DNA of 64,000 nucleotides, taken from Thermococcus thioreducens (GTDB lineage: Archaea; Methanobacteriota_B; Thermococci; Thermococcales; Thermococcaceae). Positions 1-8,046 of this stretch are shown in pieces. Each line of letters opens with the position of its first letter. The first letter of the stretch is position 1. Location: assembly GCF_002214545.1 (NCBI RefSeq), contig NZ_CP015105.1, forward strand, positions 1,488,001 to 1,552,000, read 5' to 3'. A program made the position numbers and the translations under genes. The notes below the pieces were generated by a model, which saw nothing but the letters and a program-made list of their open reading frames with translations, made no database searches and was not told where the DNA came from.

Positions 1-119
1 CATCCCTTTCCGAAGAAGATGAGCCAGATGAGCGGGTTAATGAGGCTCCCTATAACTCTTGCGCGGGAGCGGGAAAAGCGCTTGAGCTCACGGTATATCA
101 TCGTGGCAAACACCTGCAT
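1..119 (-). CDS. ABC-2 type transporter permease, N-terminal fragment (runs off the left edge)
   Basis: Only the first 39 codons are present; the rest lies left of the window. The start ATG (117-119) opens a peptide beginning MQVFATMIYRELKRFSRSR, a short basic amphipathic lead followed by the hydrophobic stretch NPLIWLIFF, which is the usual start of DrrB/ABC-2 permeases. It begins 5 bases after the stop of the ATPase gene on the same strand, so it is very probably the membrane partner of that ATPase in a drug- or lipid-export complex. The substrate cannot be told from the sequence. Confidence 0.8.
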   Translation of the reverse strand, partial: MQVFATMIYRELKRFSRSRARVIGSLINPLIWLIFFGKG

Positions 120-124
120 GCAAC

Positions 125-1105
125 TCACCTCCTCCTGGCCCGCATAATCATCTTTGCCACGTTCTGCTCGCCGCCCTCGTCCCTTATCTCTCTCCCCGTC
201 AGGTGGAGGAAGACGTCGTTGAGGGTCGGTCTGTGGTAAGTTACCTCAAGTATTTTGACCCCGTTTCTCTCCGCGAGCTCAAAGAGCCTCGGCAGGGACT
301 CCGCGGCGTTCTCAACGTCGAGCCTGACCCGCCCGTCCGGCAGGAGCCTGCACCCCCTGATAAAGTCCGCCTTGAGGCACTTCAGTTCCTCCCTTGCCTG
401 GAGCTTCAGGTAGATAATGTCGCTCCCCACGAGCTTTTTCAGCTCTTCAGCCGTCCCCTCCGCTATTATCTTCCCGTGATCCATTATCGCTATCCTGTCG
501 GCGAGTTGCTCGGCCTCGTCCATGTAGTGCGTGGTGAGGAATATCGTCATGTCCTGCTCCTCCTTCATGGCCCTGATGTAGTCCCAGATGTGCGCCCTCG
601 TCTGCGGGTCGAGGCCTATCGTCGGCTCGTCGAGGAACAGGATTTCAGGCTCGTGGAGGAGCGAGCGCGCTATCTCAAGCCTCCTCTGCATCCCACCGGA
701 GAAGAACTTGACGGGCCTGTCCCTGAACTCCCACAGCTCAACGAACTTGAGGAGGCGCTCGATTTTTTCCTTCAGTTCGTTTCCGCTCAGGCCGTATATC
801 CTGCCGTGGATGAGCATGTTCTCGTAGGCGGTAAGTTCCCTATCAACGCTTGGATCCTGGAAGACTATCCCTATTTTCCTCCTCACAGCTATTGGCTCTT
901 TAACAACGTCGTGGCCGGCTACGATGGCCCTTCCAGCGGTCGGCCGGAGCAGGGTCGTCAGGACGTGGACGGTGGTGGTCTTTCCCGCCCCGTTCGGCCC
1001 CAGGAAGGCGAATATCTCGCCCCTTTTGACCCTGAATGAAATCCCCTTGACGGCCTCGAAGTCGCCGTACTTTTTCACGAGGTCCTCAACTTCAATTGCG
1101 CTCAT
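125..1105 (-). CDS. ABC transporter ATP-binding protein, DrrA-like exporter family
   Basis: This is the ATPase of an ABC exporter, working at the inner face of the membrane with the permease encoded next to it. The 326-residue protein has Walker A GPNGAGKTT near residues 36-44, the signature FSGGMQRRLEIARSLL, Walker B ILFLDEPTIGLD and the switch His in TTHYMDEAEQ. The C-terminal ~90 residues form the accessory domain typical of DrrA/NodI-type ATPases. I chose the ATG at 1105 over an in-frame one at 1120 because GGAGG lies eight bases upstream and the start then just clears the padR stop. Gene order padR-ATPase-permease suggests a PadR-controlled efflux operon. Confidence 0.93.
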   Translation of the reverse strand: MSAIEVEDLVKKYGDFEAVKGISFRVKRGEIFAFLGPNGAGKTTTVHVLTTLLRPTAGRAIVAGHDVVKEPIAVRRKIGIVFQDPSVDRELTAYENMLIHGRIYGLSGNELKEKIERLLKFVELWEFRDRPVKFFSGGMQRRLEIARSLLHEPEILFLDEPTIGLDPQTRAHIWDYIRAMKEEQDMTIFLTTHYMDEAEQLADRIAIMDHGKIIAEGTAEELKKLVGSDIIYLKLQAREELKCLKADFIRGCRLLPDGRVRLDVENAAESLPRLFELAERNGVKILEVTYHRPTLNDVFLHLTGREIRDEGGEQNVAKMIMRARRR

Positions 1106-1106
1106 A

Positions 1107-1556
1107 TCACTCGCCTCCAAGAAGGATCAGGCGCAACTCTCTGGCGCATCCGGTGAGGAGCTTCCGAATTTTCGTCTTCTGCTCCTCGGTCAGCTCATCA
1201 ACCGACTCAAACAGCTCCCTGAAGGCGGCCTTCAGCTCGTCTCCCCCCAGTTCGAGGAAGACCCTGTAGGCGCGCATCCTGCGTTTGGCCTCTTCAAGCT
1301 CCCCCGTGTGTTCCTCAAGATACTTCCGGCCCTTCTCCGTTATGACGTAGGCCTTTCTGTCCCTCGCTCCCGTTCCGGCGACTTTGATGAGGCCGCTCCT
1401 CCTCAGGGAGGAGAGTATCGGATACACGGTTCCGGCGCTCAGCCTTATTCCGTACAGCCTCTCCAGCTCGGACATTATCCCATATCCGTGCTTTGGTTCC
1501 CTGAGAAGGTTGAGGATGAGAACTTTCATATGTCCACGAAAGTTTGGACGCTCCAT
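1107..1556 (-). CDS. PadR family transcriptional regulator
   Basis: A 149-residue winged-helix repressor. The N-terminal ~85 residues carry the PadR fold, with motifs LREPKHGYGIMSELE and LSAGTVYPILSSLRRSGLI, a wing containing RKAYVITEKGRKYL, and a C-terminal helical region for dimerisation. The ATG at 1556 is preferred over an upstream one at 1610: GGTGA stands five bases before it, and the longer form would begin upstream of the expected transcript start. PadR proteins usually repress linked efflux genes and their own promoter. A perfect 14-base palindrome at the expected transcription start fits autoregulation. The effector is unknown. Confidence 0.9.
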   Translation of the reverse strand: MERPNFRGHMKVLILNLLREPKHGYGIMSELERLYGIRLSAGTVYPILSSLRRSGLIKVAGTGARDRKAYVITEKGRKYLEEHTGELEEAKRRMRAYRVFLELGGDELKAAFRELFESVDELTEEQKTKIRKLLTGCARELRLILLGGE

Positions 1557-1563
1557 TTGCTTC

Positions 1564-1577
1564 ACCGATATATCGGT
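1564..1577. promoter_or_regulatory. perfect palindrome ACCGATATATCGGT, candidate PadR operator
   Basis: The 14-base sequence is its own reverse complement. It lies between the padR start codon (1556) and the TATA box (1591-1597), about where the padR transcript should begin, so a bound dimer would block initiation. A degenerate extra half (CGATATG) follows at once. Assignment to PadR rests on position only. Confidence 0.6.
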
Positions 1578-1590
1578 CGATATGTCATCC

Positions 1591-1597
1591 TTATAAA
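1591..1597. promoter_or_regulatory. TATA box TTATAAA shared by divergent padR operon and the gene at 1629
   Basis: This is the only good TATA element in the 72 bases between the two divergent start codons. It lies 38 bases from the padR ATG and 35 from the ATG at 1629, and its near-symmetry lets TBP be read in either direction. Both leaders would then be about 10-15 nt. Confidence 0.55.
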
Positions 1598-1628
1598 CCT
1601 TCCCTCCCACCTATCCAATGGTGGTAGC

Positions 1629-2060
1629 ATGAAGCTGGTTCTTAAACCTCTATTTGAAGCAGAACTGCCGGCGGACTTCGAGGAACTCATACGGAGCAAG
1701 CTCATGGGGATGGAGGTCAGAACTGGAGAGGAGATTGAGGTAGACCTCCTTGGAAAGCCGCTGCGATTCAAGGTTCTCCTGGCTGAGCCCTCACCTCTGA
1801 AAGTCAGGGGAAACACGAGGATAGAGTTCTCAACCGGAAGCATGGAAGTGATAGATCTTGAGTTCGATGAGCCCGTTAAAGATGTGGTTCCCTTTGAGAA
1901 AGGATTCGTCATCCTGCTCGAAAGAAAGGTTCTGATTCTGAACCATAATGGGCAAAAGATTTATAGCGGTGAGTTCGATGACCTAAAAGGAGTTAGGGCC
2001 TCCAAAGGGACAGTGGTGATAATCCATGGCAGAAGCAAAATCAGGCTCGTTAAGCCTTGA
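1629..2060 (+). CDS. conserved hypothetical protein, possible Cdc48-N-like beta domain
   Basis: A 143-residue protein I cannot assign firmly. The start ATG is preceded by GGTGG. Residues ~20-70 (for example SKLMGMEVRTGEEIEV and FKVLLAEPSPLKVRGNT) loosely resemble the double-psi barrel and second subdomain at the N-terminus of Cdc48/VAT ATPases. The second half is a set of short beta strands (FEKGFVILLERKVLIL, SKGTVVIIHG). There is no ATPase motif, signal peptide or membrane segment. The 3' end overlaps the start of the endonuclease III gene by 35 bases in another frame, so the two are probably co-transcribed. Confidence 0.7.
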   Translation: MKLVLKPLFEAELPADFEELIRSKLMGMEVRTGEEIEVDLLGKPLRFKVLLAEPSPLKVRGNTRIEFSTGSMEVIDLEFDEPVKDVVPFEKGFVILLERKVLILNHNGQKIYSGEFDDLKGVRASKGTVVIIHGRSKIRLVKP

Positions 2061-2757
2061 CATGTTCACCTTTGATGAAAGCTGGGAGGAGAAGAAAAAA
2101 CGCGCGGAAAAGATCGTCGAGATTCTGATGGAAACTTACCCGAGGGAGAAGCTCCTCATCGGCGATCCATATAGAACGCTGATACACTGCATAATCTCCC
2201 AGCGCATGAGGGACGAGGTGACCTATAAAGTGTGGAGGGAGCTTTTCAGGAAATACGGGGATATTGAAAGGATAGCAGGAACGCCCGTCGAGGAGATGCA
2301 GGAGTTTTTGAGGAAGAACGGGGTCGGCCTCTGGAAGACCAAGGGCGAGTGGATTGTCAAGGCCTCGCGGATAATCCTCGAAGAATACGGCGGAAAGGTG
2401 CCGGACGACATTAAGGAACTTATGGAGCTCCCGGGGATCGGAAGGAAGTGTGCCAACATAGTTCTCGCTTATGGCTTTGGGAGGCAGGCCATACCCGTTG
2501 ACACCCACGTGAACAGGATAAGCAAGCGCCTCGGCCTGGCCCCACCGAGGGTTCAGCCGGAGAAGGTCGAGGAGTACCTTGCAGAGCTAATCCCCTACGA
2601 GAAATGGATTTACGTCAACCACGCGATGGTCGACCACGGGAAGAGGATATGCAACCCGATAAGGCCGAAATGCAGCGAGTGTCCGCTGAGGGAACTGTGC
2701 CCCTACGCGAGGGGCCTGGTAACTGACGCAGATATAAAGGGAAATTCAAAGAAATAA
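2026..2757 (+). CDS. nth: endonuclease III, DNA glycosylase/AP lyase
   Basis: A bifunctional glycosylase that removes oxidised pyrimidines and cleaves the resulting abasic site in base excision repair. In the 243-residue protein the helix-hairpin-helix is LPGIGRKCANIVLAYG, with catalytic Lys141. The catalytic Asp159 lies in PVDTHVNR, and the [4Fe-4S] ligands follow the pattern C-X6-C-X2-C-X5-C at the C-terminus (CNPIRPKCSECPLRELC). The ATG at 2026 has GGTGA six bases upstream and is preferred, though an ATG at 2062 just after the preceding stop would also keep all catalytic parts. Length is slightly above bacterial Nth because of an N-terminal extension. Confidence 0.95.
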   Translation: MAEAKSGSLSLDMFTFDESWEEKKKRAEKIVEILMETYPREKLLIGDPYRTLIHCIISQRMRDEVTYKVWRELFRKYGDIERIAGTPVEEMQEFLRKNGVGLWKTKGEWIVKASRIILEEYGGKVPDDIKELMELPGIGRKCANIVLAYGFGRQAIPVDTHVNRISKRLGLAPPRVQPEKVEEYLAELIPYEKWIYVNHAMVDHGKRICNPIRPKCSECPLRELCPYARGLVTDADIKGNSKK

Positions 2758-2758
2758 T

Positions 2759-3334
2759 TCACTCCTCTTCCACTTCCTCGCCGGCGAGCTTCCTCAGCTT
2801 GTCGAGGTCGGAACCGACGGCTATGAGAACGTCGCCTTCCTGTATTGTGTCGTTTCTTCCAGGGTTGTAGATGTACCTTGTCCCGCGCTTTATTGCCAGT
2901 ATCCGGGTTCCTATTTTGCTTGGAAGTTTGAGCTGTTCGAGTGTCCTGCCGTGCAGAACGGAGCCACTGTGAACCGTCACCCTGCCGAGCTCCTCCTCGG
3001 TGTCCTCCATAATCTTTCTGATTATCGGGTGAGGCTCGACGTCGCGGAGGACGAGGTCGGATATCTTGTATGCCGCGTCGCTTATCTGCTCGTTTATTTC
3101 GGCCATATCTATGACGCTGAGAAGCTTTTCGGGATCATCCTCCTTCTTGGCGAGCCTCAGGGCGAGCCTTTTGACTTTGAGCGTAAGCTCGTCCATGCGC
3201 TCTTCGAGGAGGTAGACCTCCTCGGCTATGTCCTCGCTGTTGTACATGACGGAGGAGAACGCCAGGTCGACCATGAGGGATGAGAGGTCCTTCATCTCTA
3301 TGAGGCAGTTCCTAATCTCCTCAAGCTCATTCAT
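2759..3334 (-). CDS. PhoU-like and TrkA_C domain protein (putative cation-transport regulator)
   Basis: A 191-residue soluble protein. Residues 1-~105 are helical and match the PhoU-like domain (EIRNCLIEMKDLSSLMVDLAFSS motif region). Residues ~115-185 form a TrkA_C/RCK_C domain (VLHGRTLEQLKLPSKIG, YNPGRNDTIQEGDVLIAVG). TrkA_C domains bind small ligands and gate potassium or other cation transporters. No channel gene adjoins, so its partner is unknown. It overlaps the upstream paralogue by eight bases, and the two form one operon and a clear gene duplication. Confidence 0.85.
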   Translation of the reverse strand: MNELEEIRNCLIEMKDLSSLMVDLAFSSVMYNSEDIAEEVYLLEERMDELTLKVKRLALRLAKKEDDPEKLLSVIDMAEINEQISDAAYKISDLVLRDVEPHPIIRKIMEDTEEELGRVTVHSGSVLHGRTLEQLKLPSKIGTRILAIKRGTRYIYNPGRNDTIQEGDVLIAVGSDLDKLRKLAGEEVEEE

Positions 3335-3935
3335 TGCCCATCACCTTTATGTTGCCCCTGGCTATCTCTTTGAGGTAGTCTATGGACGTGTTCGTGCCCC
3401 TGCCTATGAGTATGTCGCCGGGGAATATCTTGAAGTCCCCATCGGGGTCGAAAATCCAGCGCTTGCCTCTCCTCACTGCGACAATCCATACGCCGGTGTT
3501 GGTCGCGAGGTCAAGCTCCTCAAGAGTCCTGCCGACGAGCAGTGAGTCCGCCGAGACGTAGATTTTACCTATTATCTCCTCGCTCCCCAGTATCGCCTCG
3601 GTTATGACAGGGTGAAGCTCCACCCCCTCCAGAACCATCTTCGCCAGGTCGGCGGCCGCGTTGGACATGTCGTCTATGGCGTGCGCCATGTGGAGTATGG
3701 ACGTTATCTGCTCCGCCTCCCTGGGTTTCCTCGCGGCCAGAACCGCGTGGACCATGAGGTGATAGTTGAGCAGGTCGAGGTACTCCTCAAGTTCAAGCAC
3801 TTCCTCGGCCATCTCCTCCTCGTTGAAGAGTACCGAGGAGTACGCGAGGTCAACCATCAGCTCTGCGGTGTTCTTCATCTCAACGAATATGTCCTTGACG
3901 TTTTTTGGAACCTCGATTTCGTCCCACTCTTCCAC
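3327..3935 (-). CDS. PhoU-like and TrkA_C domain protein, paralogue of the next gene downstream
   Basis: This 202-residue protein has the same layout as its neighbour at 2759-3334: PhoU-like helices (VEMKNTAELMVDLAYSSVLFNEEEMAEEV) and then TrkA_C (LLVGRTLEELDLATNTG, FKIFPGDILIGRG). The start is a GTG at 3935 with GGTGA seven bases upstream; no in-frame ATG lies nearby. A/T-rich sequence at about 3970-3985 could hold the promoter. The pair may act as a heteromer on one cation transporter; that is inference. Confidence 0.85.
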   Translation of the reverse strand: MEEWDEIEVPKNVKDIFVEMKNTAELMVDLAYSSVLFNEEEMAEEVLELEEYLDLLNYHLMVHAVLAARKPREAEQITSILHMAHAIDDMSNAAADLAKMVLEGVELHPVITEAILGSEEIIGKIYVSADSLLVGRTLEELDLATNTGVWIVAVRRGKRWIFDPDGDFKIFPGDILIGRGTNTSIDYLKEIARGNIKVMGNE

Positions 3936-4045
3936 CCGGCTCTCACCGATGGGGGAAAGATGGGAAATCTTATTTAGTTTTCGCCTTCGCTGACTGTTCT
4001 TTTTGAGCGGAATCTTTAAAAGTTTTTGTGATTAATTGTGAGTAT

Positions 4046-4675
4046 ATGGTAGTGAAGGAAAAACTCTACACTCTCAAACAGGCGAGTGAAATACTCGGAG
4101 TTCACCCAAAAACAATCCAGAAATGGGACAGAGAAGGGAAAATCAAAGTAGTCAGAACCCCTGGTGGGCGGAGAAGAATTCCAGAGAACGAAATCAAACG
4201 CCTTCTCGGAGAAACAACTGAAAACGGCATCATCATAGGCTACGCAAGAGTATCCAGCCACACACAAAAAGACGACTTGGAAAGTCAAATCGAGACGATA
4301 AGAGAGTATGCGAAAGAAAAAGGATGGCAAATCCAAATCCTCAAGGACATCGGCTCTGGATTAAACGAGAACAGGAAAAACTACCTTAAACTCCTCGAAC
4401 TGGTCGCAAAAGGCGAAGTCTCGAAAGTCATCATCACTTGTCCAGATAGGCTCACCCGTTTTGGATTCAAAACGCTTGAATTCTTCTTCCAGCAACACGG
4501 GGCAGAGATAATCGCCATCAACGAGAAGGAAAAGTCGCCGAGGGAAGAACTCATTGAAGACTTGATTACAATAATCAGCCACTTTGCAGGAAAACTTTAC
4601 GGGATGCGTTCCCCCAAATACAAAAAACTCAAGGAAGGCGCTAAGAAACTCATAGCGGAGGTTGAAAGCGAGTGA
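4046..4675 (+). CDS. tnpA: IS607 family serine recombinase (transposase TnpA)
   Basis: A 209-residue site-specific recombinase that moves the element by a serine-linked intermediate. Residues ~7-55 are a MerR-type helix-turn-helix ([20 protein letters not shown], then [14 protein letters not shown]). The resolvase domain begins at GYARVSS, with the nucleophile at about Ser70, followed by [18 protein letters not shown] and the DRLTRFG motif. In IS607 proteins the DNA-binding domain precedes the catalytic domain, as here. The ATG at 4046 is chosen; a GTG at 4028 is possible. A TATA-like CTTTAAAAG lies near 4015. The 3' end overlaps tnpB by four bases (GTGA). Confidence 0.93.
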   Translation: MVVKEKLYTLKQASEILGVHPKTIQKWDREGKIKVVRTPGGRRRIPENEIKRLLGETTENGIIIGYARVSSHTQKDDLESQIETIREYAKEKGWQIQILKDIGSGLNENRKNYLKLLELVAKGEVSKVIITCPDRLTRFGFKTLEFFFQQHGAEIIAINEKEKSPREELIEDLITIISHFAGKLYGMRSPKYKKLKEGAKKLIAEVESE

Positions 4676-5919
4676 AAATCGTCCTCACATACAGAGTGAA
4701 GCACAATTGGGACGTTGAAAACCTCCTCATGGCCTATCGAAGACTACTCCAACAGGCGATTGATGAAATATGGGATAACACGGTTTGGAAGGAGAAGAGG
4801 GTGAAACACTGGTACTCAGTTGGAAAAGGAAAATACAAGTATTATGAGACGACACGATTAATCCCCTATTTCCCAAAATCCAGCGAGTTCAAGAGAGAAC
4901 TGAGAAACAAACTCCTTCAAAACTGGTCTTTTGCAAAACACTACGTTGATTCGGCAATAAAAACCGCTTACTCAATCCTTGAGAGCTGGCGTCAGAATTA
5001 CCTCAAAGGAAGAAGGAAGAGAAAGAAACCAGTTGTGAAGAGGAAGTTTGTTCGGGTCAAGACCACTCTTATGAAGGTTGAAGGCTCTAAAATCAGAATA
5101 ACAATCAAACCGAGGGAAGAATACCTTGAACTCGACTTTTCTGGTGAGTGGTTCTACGAGAGGGTTAAGGGCTGGAAGGTTGGAGAGTTGGTAATCAGGG
5201 ATAAGGACGTTTACCTGGCCTTCTCGGAAGAGGTTGAGTTCTCTGGAAAGATTAAAATTGGGATTGATAGCAACTTGCTCAGCCTCGACGTTTATCACCC
5301 TGAGAAGGGCTGGGTTAAGGTTGATTTGAGCGAACTTCACAGGATTTCGGAGACTTACGATAGGGTTATTGACAGACTCAAGAGCATCCAGCGGAAGGCC
5401 CCGAAGAGGATTGGTATGTTGTTGAAAAAGTATTGGGTGAGAAGAAGGAATAGAATCGAAGACTTTTTGAATAAACTCTCTGTTCAGCTCTCAAGGGAGT
5501 TTCCTGACACTATCTTCGTCTTCGAGGACTTGAACAAGTTCAAAATGCTGGAGAACGGTTCGAAGAGGTTTAATCGGAAGCTCTCCCGCGCCACTTGGGG
5601 TAAGATTGTTCGGAAACTTTCTTACCGTGTTCCAATCGAGTTTGTTAATCCCGCCGGCACTTCCTCCACCTGCCCGAAGTGTGGGAATAAGTTAGAGTCC
5701 CGAAACGGGCTGGTGGTTTGCAAGTGTGGTTTTAAATCGGACAGGCAGTTCCTTGGTGCATTTAATGTTTTCGTGCGGGGACTTGGGGTCGCCCTGAGTG
5801 GGGGTGAGGCCCGTGATTTACTCCCCAATGAACCCGGAGGGGAGTTGAGGCTGATGAGCCCCAAGTCCGTCGTGAGTGTAGACTTGAACGGGAGGACGTT
5901 AACTCCCACTCCACCCTAA
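4672..5919 (+). CDS. tnpB: TnpB, RNA-guided RuvC-like nuclease of the IS607 element
   Basis: A 415-residue TnpB starting at a GTG that overlaps the recombinase stop. The RuvC-like active site is complete: Asp199 in KIGIDSNLL, Glu285 in FVFEDLNKF and Asp357 in [12 protein letters not shown] zinc ribbon with Cys334, Cys337, Cys350 and Cys352 lies between the last two motifs. Family knowledge: TnpB cuts DNA guided by an RNA made from the element's right end and helps keep the element in the genome. About 45 residues follow the last RuvC motif; their DNA can form several hairpins and probably doubles as guide-RNA scaffold. Confidence 0.93.
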   Translation: MKIVLTYRVKHNWDVENLLMAYRRLLQQAIDEIWDNTVWKEKRVKHWYSVGKGKYKYYETTRLIPYFPKSSEFKRELRNKLLQNWSFAKHYVDSAIKTAYSILESWRQNYLKGRRKRKKPVVKRKFVRVKTTLMKVEGSKIRITIKPREEYLELDFSGEWFYERVKGWKVGELVIRDKDVYLAFSEEVEFSGKIKIGIDSNLLSLDVYHPEKGWVKVDLSELHRISETYDRVIDRLKSIQRKAPKRIGMLLKKYWVRRRNRIEDFLNKLSVQLSREFPDTIFVFEDLNKFKMLENGSKRFNRKLSRATWGKIVRKLSYRVPIEFVNPAGTSSTCPKCGNKLESRNGLVVCKCGFKSDRQFLGAFNVFVRGLGVALSGGEARDLLPNEPGGELRLMSPKSVVSVDLNGRTLTPTPP

Positions 5920-5935
5920 AACTCACGACAGACAG
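5793..5935 (+). ncRNA. candidate TnpB guide RNA scaffold (reRNA/omega RNA) at the right end
   Basis: TnpB guide RNAs overlap the 3' end of tnpB and run into flanking DNA. Here three stems fit that picture. ACTCCCC (5820-5826) pairs with GGGGAGT (5839-5845). GTCGTGAGT (5869-5877) pairs with ACTCACGAC (5921-5929). Inside the latter, GGGAG (5890-5894) pairs with CTCCC (5903-5907). AGTGGGGGT near 5797 could also pair, with one mismatch, with ACTCCCACT near 5902, as in a pseudoknot. The guide would be the bases just past the element's right end, after about 5930-5940. Ends are estimates. Confidence 0.45.
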
Positions 5936-5998
5936 ACCCCTTCGAAAAGTTTAATACCAGCGGGGGGAACATTTGTGGGGTGAAGGGCATGGAGAGTG

Positions 5999-7174
5999 AT
6001 GGCAGTGACGGTTCAGGAATTCATGGGGCGGGTGAAGCACGCCTACAGGGTTTCGCTGCCGTCGCTGGTCATTTCGCTGGTCATAGGGTTCTTCGGCGGC
6101 ACGTTTCTGGGTAAGTACCTGGACAAGATCAGCCTGGAGTATCCAGGGCTCCTGATAATCCTCCCGGGCATGATGGGCCTGCGCGGAAACGTCTTCGGCT
6201 CGATGGCGTCCCGCTTCTCCACGATGCTGTACCTCGGTGACCTTGAACCGTCCTTGAGGGAGAAAAAGGTTTTGAAGAACATAGTCATCGCGATGATGCT
6301 CTCCCTGATCCCTGTGACCGTCCTGTGGGCCGTTGGCGTGATACAGGGGGTAAGGTACCACGCCCTTGACATCCTACTCATAGTCGTCAGTTCGACCATT
6401 CTGGTGTCCATCATCCTCGGCTACTTCACGGGCTTTGTGACGATATTCGCGTTCAGGAGGGACGTTGACCCGGACAGCATGGCCGCACCCCTCGTGGCCT
6501 CTGTCGGAGACCTGCTGACTATACCTTCCCTCATATCCTTCATCCTCCTGATAGAGGCATCAAGGAAGATGTTCTGGCTCGGAAATGCGGCCCTGATTGC
6601 GGTGTTTCTCCTTCTGATCATGGTCTCCAGGGTGAGAAAGGCGGAGGTTCTGGAGTTCCGGGAGCTATTCGCGACCGTGACCGCCCTGGCCCTCCTTTCC
6701 CTCGTCTCCGGCTTCACCCTCCAGCGCTTCAGCGGAGTGATAAGTGCCTCCGTACTCCTCGGGTTTGCGTACCCGTCTATCCTGAGCTCCTTCGGGAACT
6801 ACGGCTCAATAATAGCGGCGAAGACCTCAACAGCGCTCCACCTCGGTGAGGTCGAGGGATACCTCTCGAAGGAGCCGTTCATGGAGATGGCATCTCTCCT
6901 CCTGACTGCGCCCATCGTGGGCGTTCTGATAAATGTTTTCGGCGCTGTTGTAGTGTATCTAGTAACGGGCGTCCGGATCGGCCCCTTTTATCCGCTCATT
7001 ATTAGCTACCCCCTCATGGTGCTCTTTATAATGCTGTACTCCTACACTATATCTTACTTCCTCTTCCAGAGGGACATAGACCCCGACAGCGTGGCCATCC
7101 CGCTCATCTCGAACAACAGCGATATATTCGGGACGATTTACGTCGTCATAATAGCGAAGATGATGGTGGGCTGA
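5999..7174 (+). CDS. SLC41/MgtE-type divalent cation transporter
   Basis: A 391-residue integral membrane protein made of two repeats of the MgtE transmembrane domain. Each repeat has a Gly-rich segment (GLLIILPGMMGLRGNVFGSMASR; YPSILSSFGNYGSIIAAKTSTALHLG) and a signature ending in acidic residues (FRRDVDPDSMAAPLVASVGDLL; FQRDIDPDSVAIPLISNNSDIFG). In the family these Asp and Asn residues line a Mg2+ pore. The cytosolic N and CBS domains of bacterial MgtE are absent, as in SLC41-like archaeal proteins. The start is ATG 5999 (a GTG at 5996 is possible). TATA-like GTTTAATA lies near 5948. The next gene follows after one base. Confidence 0.85.
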   Translation: MAVTVQEFMGRVKHAYRVSLPSLVISLVIGFFGGTFLGKYLDKISLEYPGLLIILPGMMGLRGNVFGSMASRFSTMLYLGDLEPSLREKKVLKNIVIAMMLSLIPVTVLWAVGVIQGVRYHALDILLIVVSSTILVSIILGYFTGFVTIFAFRRDVDPDSMAAPLVASVGDLLTIPSLISFILLIEASRKMFWLGNAALIAVFLLLIMVSRVRKAEVLEFRELFATVTALALLSLVSGFTLQRFSGVISASVLLGFAYPSILSSFGNYGSIIAAKTSTALHLGEVEGYLSKEPFMEMASLLLTAPIVGVLINVFGAVVVYLVTGVRIGPFYPLIISYPLMVLFIMLYSYTISYFLFQRDIDPDSVAIPLISNNSDIFGTIYVVIIAKMMVG

Positions 7175-7175
7175 T

Positions 7176-7946
7176 ATGCTCGGCATATCCATGACGGCAT
7201 ACGGTGGAAAGAGCCTCAAGGGCTTTGAGCGGTGGGTGGAGCGGGCCAAGAGTCTCGGGCTTGGTTTCATAGAGGTGGTGAGCGAGTGGCCACACTACCT
7301 GACGAGGGAAACCCTCCCCGTCTTTCGAGATGCCCTTCACTCCTATGGACTGAGAGTGAGTGTCCATGCCCCCTTCAGCGACATCAACATAGGCTCCTTC
7401 AACGACAGGATAAGGGAAGCATCCCTTGGTATAATACGGGAGACCATAGAACTGGCCGCGGAGCTGGAGGCTACCTCAGTCACCATTCATCCCGGTCACT
7501 GTTCTCCAGTAAGCATGAAAAACAGGCGGAAATACCTCGAAATGCACAGGGAGTCCCTCAGAATGATCGCCAGATGGAGCAGCGAGTACGGCATCAAAGT
7601 TGGGGTCGAGAACATGCCGTACTTTCCCATCCTGGACGCCCAGACGTGTGAAAGGCTCCGGGAGCTGGTGGAGGGTATCGAGATAGGGGTGACTTTCGAC
7701 GTCGGGCACATGAACACGACCACGGGGAAATTCGAGCGTTTCCTCGATGTCCTTGGGGAGAGGATGATCCACGTCCACCTCCACGACAACTCTGGAAGAA
7801 AAGACGAGCACCTCGCGCTGGGAGACGGAACTGTCCCCTGGGCCAAGGTGCTCCCAAGGCTTCCGAAGACGACCTGGGCGCTTGAAGTCGGCGACATTGA
7901 ATCTGCCCGGAGAAGCCTCGAATTTTTGAAAAAATTACACTGGTGA
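7176..7946 (+). CDS. sugar phosphate isomerase/epimerase-like TIM barrel protein
   Basis: This 256-residue protein is of the AP endonuclease 2/xylose isomerase-like superfamily. Metal-site motifs are spread as expected: VTIHPGHCS, VGVENMPYF, GVTFDVGHMN, IHVHLHDNSGRKDEHLALGDGTVPW and WALEVGD. These supply the His, Glu and Asp residues that bind up to three metals in the family. Endonuclease IV members have nearly the same residues, so DNA repair cannot be ruled out, but the short length and loops look like sugar isomerases. It starts one base after the cation transporter stop and is probably co-transcribed. Confidence 0.8.
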   Translation: MLGISMTAYGGKSLKGFERWVERAKSLGLGFIEVVSEWPHYLTRETLPVFRDALHSYGLRVSVHAPFSDINIGSFNDRIREASLGIIRETIELAAELEATSVTIHPGHCSPVSMKNRRKYLEMHRESLRMIARWSSEYGIKVGVENMPYFPILDAQTCERLRELVEGIEIGVTFDVGHMNTTTGKFERFLDVLGERMIHVHLHDNSGRKDEHLALGDGTVPWAKVLPRLPKTTWALEVGDIESARRSLEFLKKLHW

Positions 7947-8046
7947 ACTTTTCAGTCCATCGGCGTCCAGTTTTTACAAAACGCAACTCTTTTATACATT
8001 TAAACTGAAGTTCTTGCGAGAAGCAGTTTCTGGCGGAGGGATACCC

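Larger units (their letters stand above)
4012..5935 (+). mobile_element. IS607-family insertion element (serine recombinase tnpA plus tnpB)
   Basis: The element holds a MerR-HTH/serine recombinase gene overlapping a TnpB gene, the standard IS607 layout. It sits between the promoter of the PhoU/TrkA_C operon on the left and the promoter of the SLC41 gene on the right (TATA-like GTTTAATA near 5948). IS607 elements usually lack long inverted repeats and target duplications, and I could not fix the ends; the coordinates are approximate. Both genes are intact, so the copy may be active. The coding sequence is more A-rich than its neighbours. Confidence 0.8.

Noticed and set aside
924-1628. Long upstream extension of the frame ending at 2060
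   Set aside because: It is antisense to the ABC ATPase and PadR genes; the real start is ATG 1629 with GGTGG.
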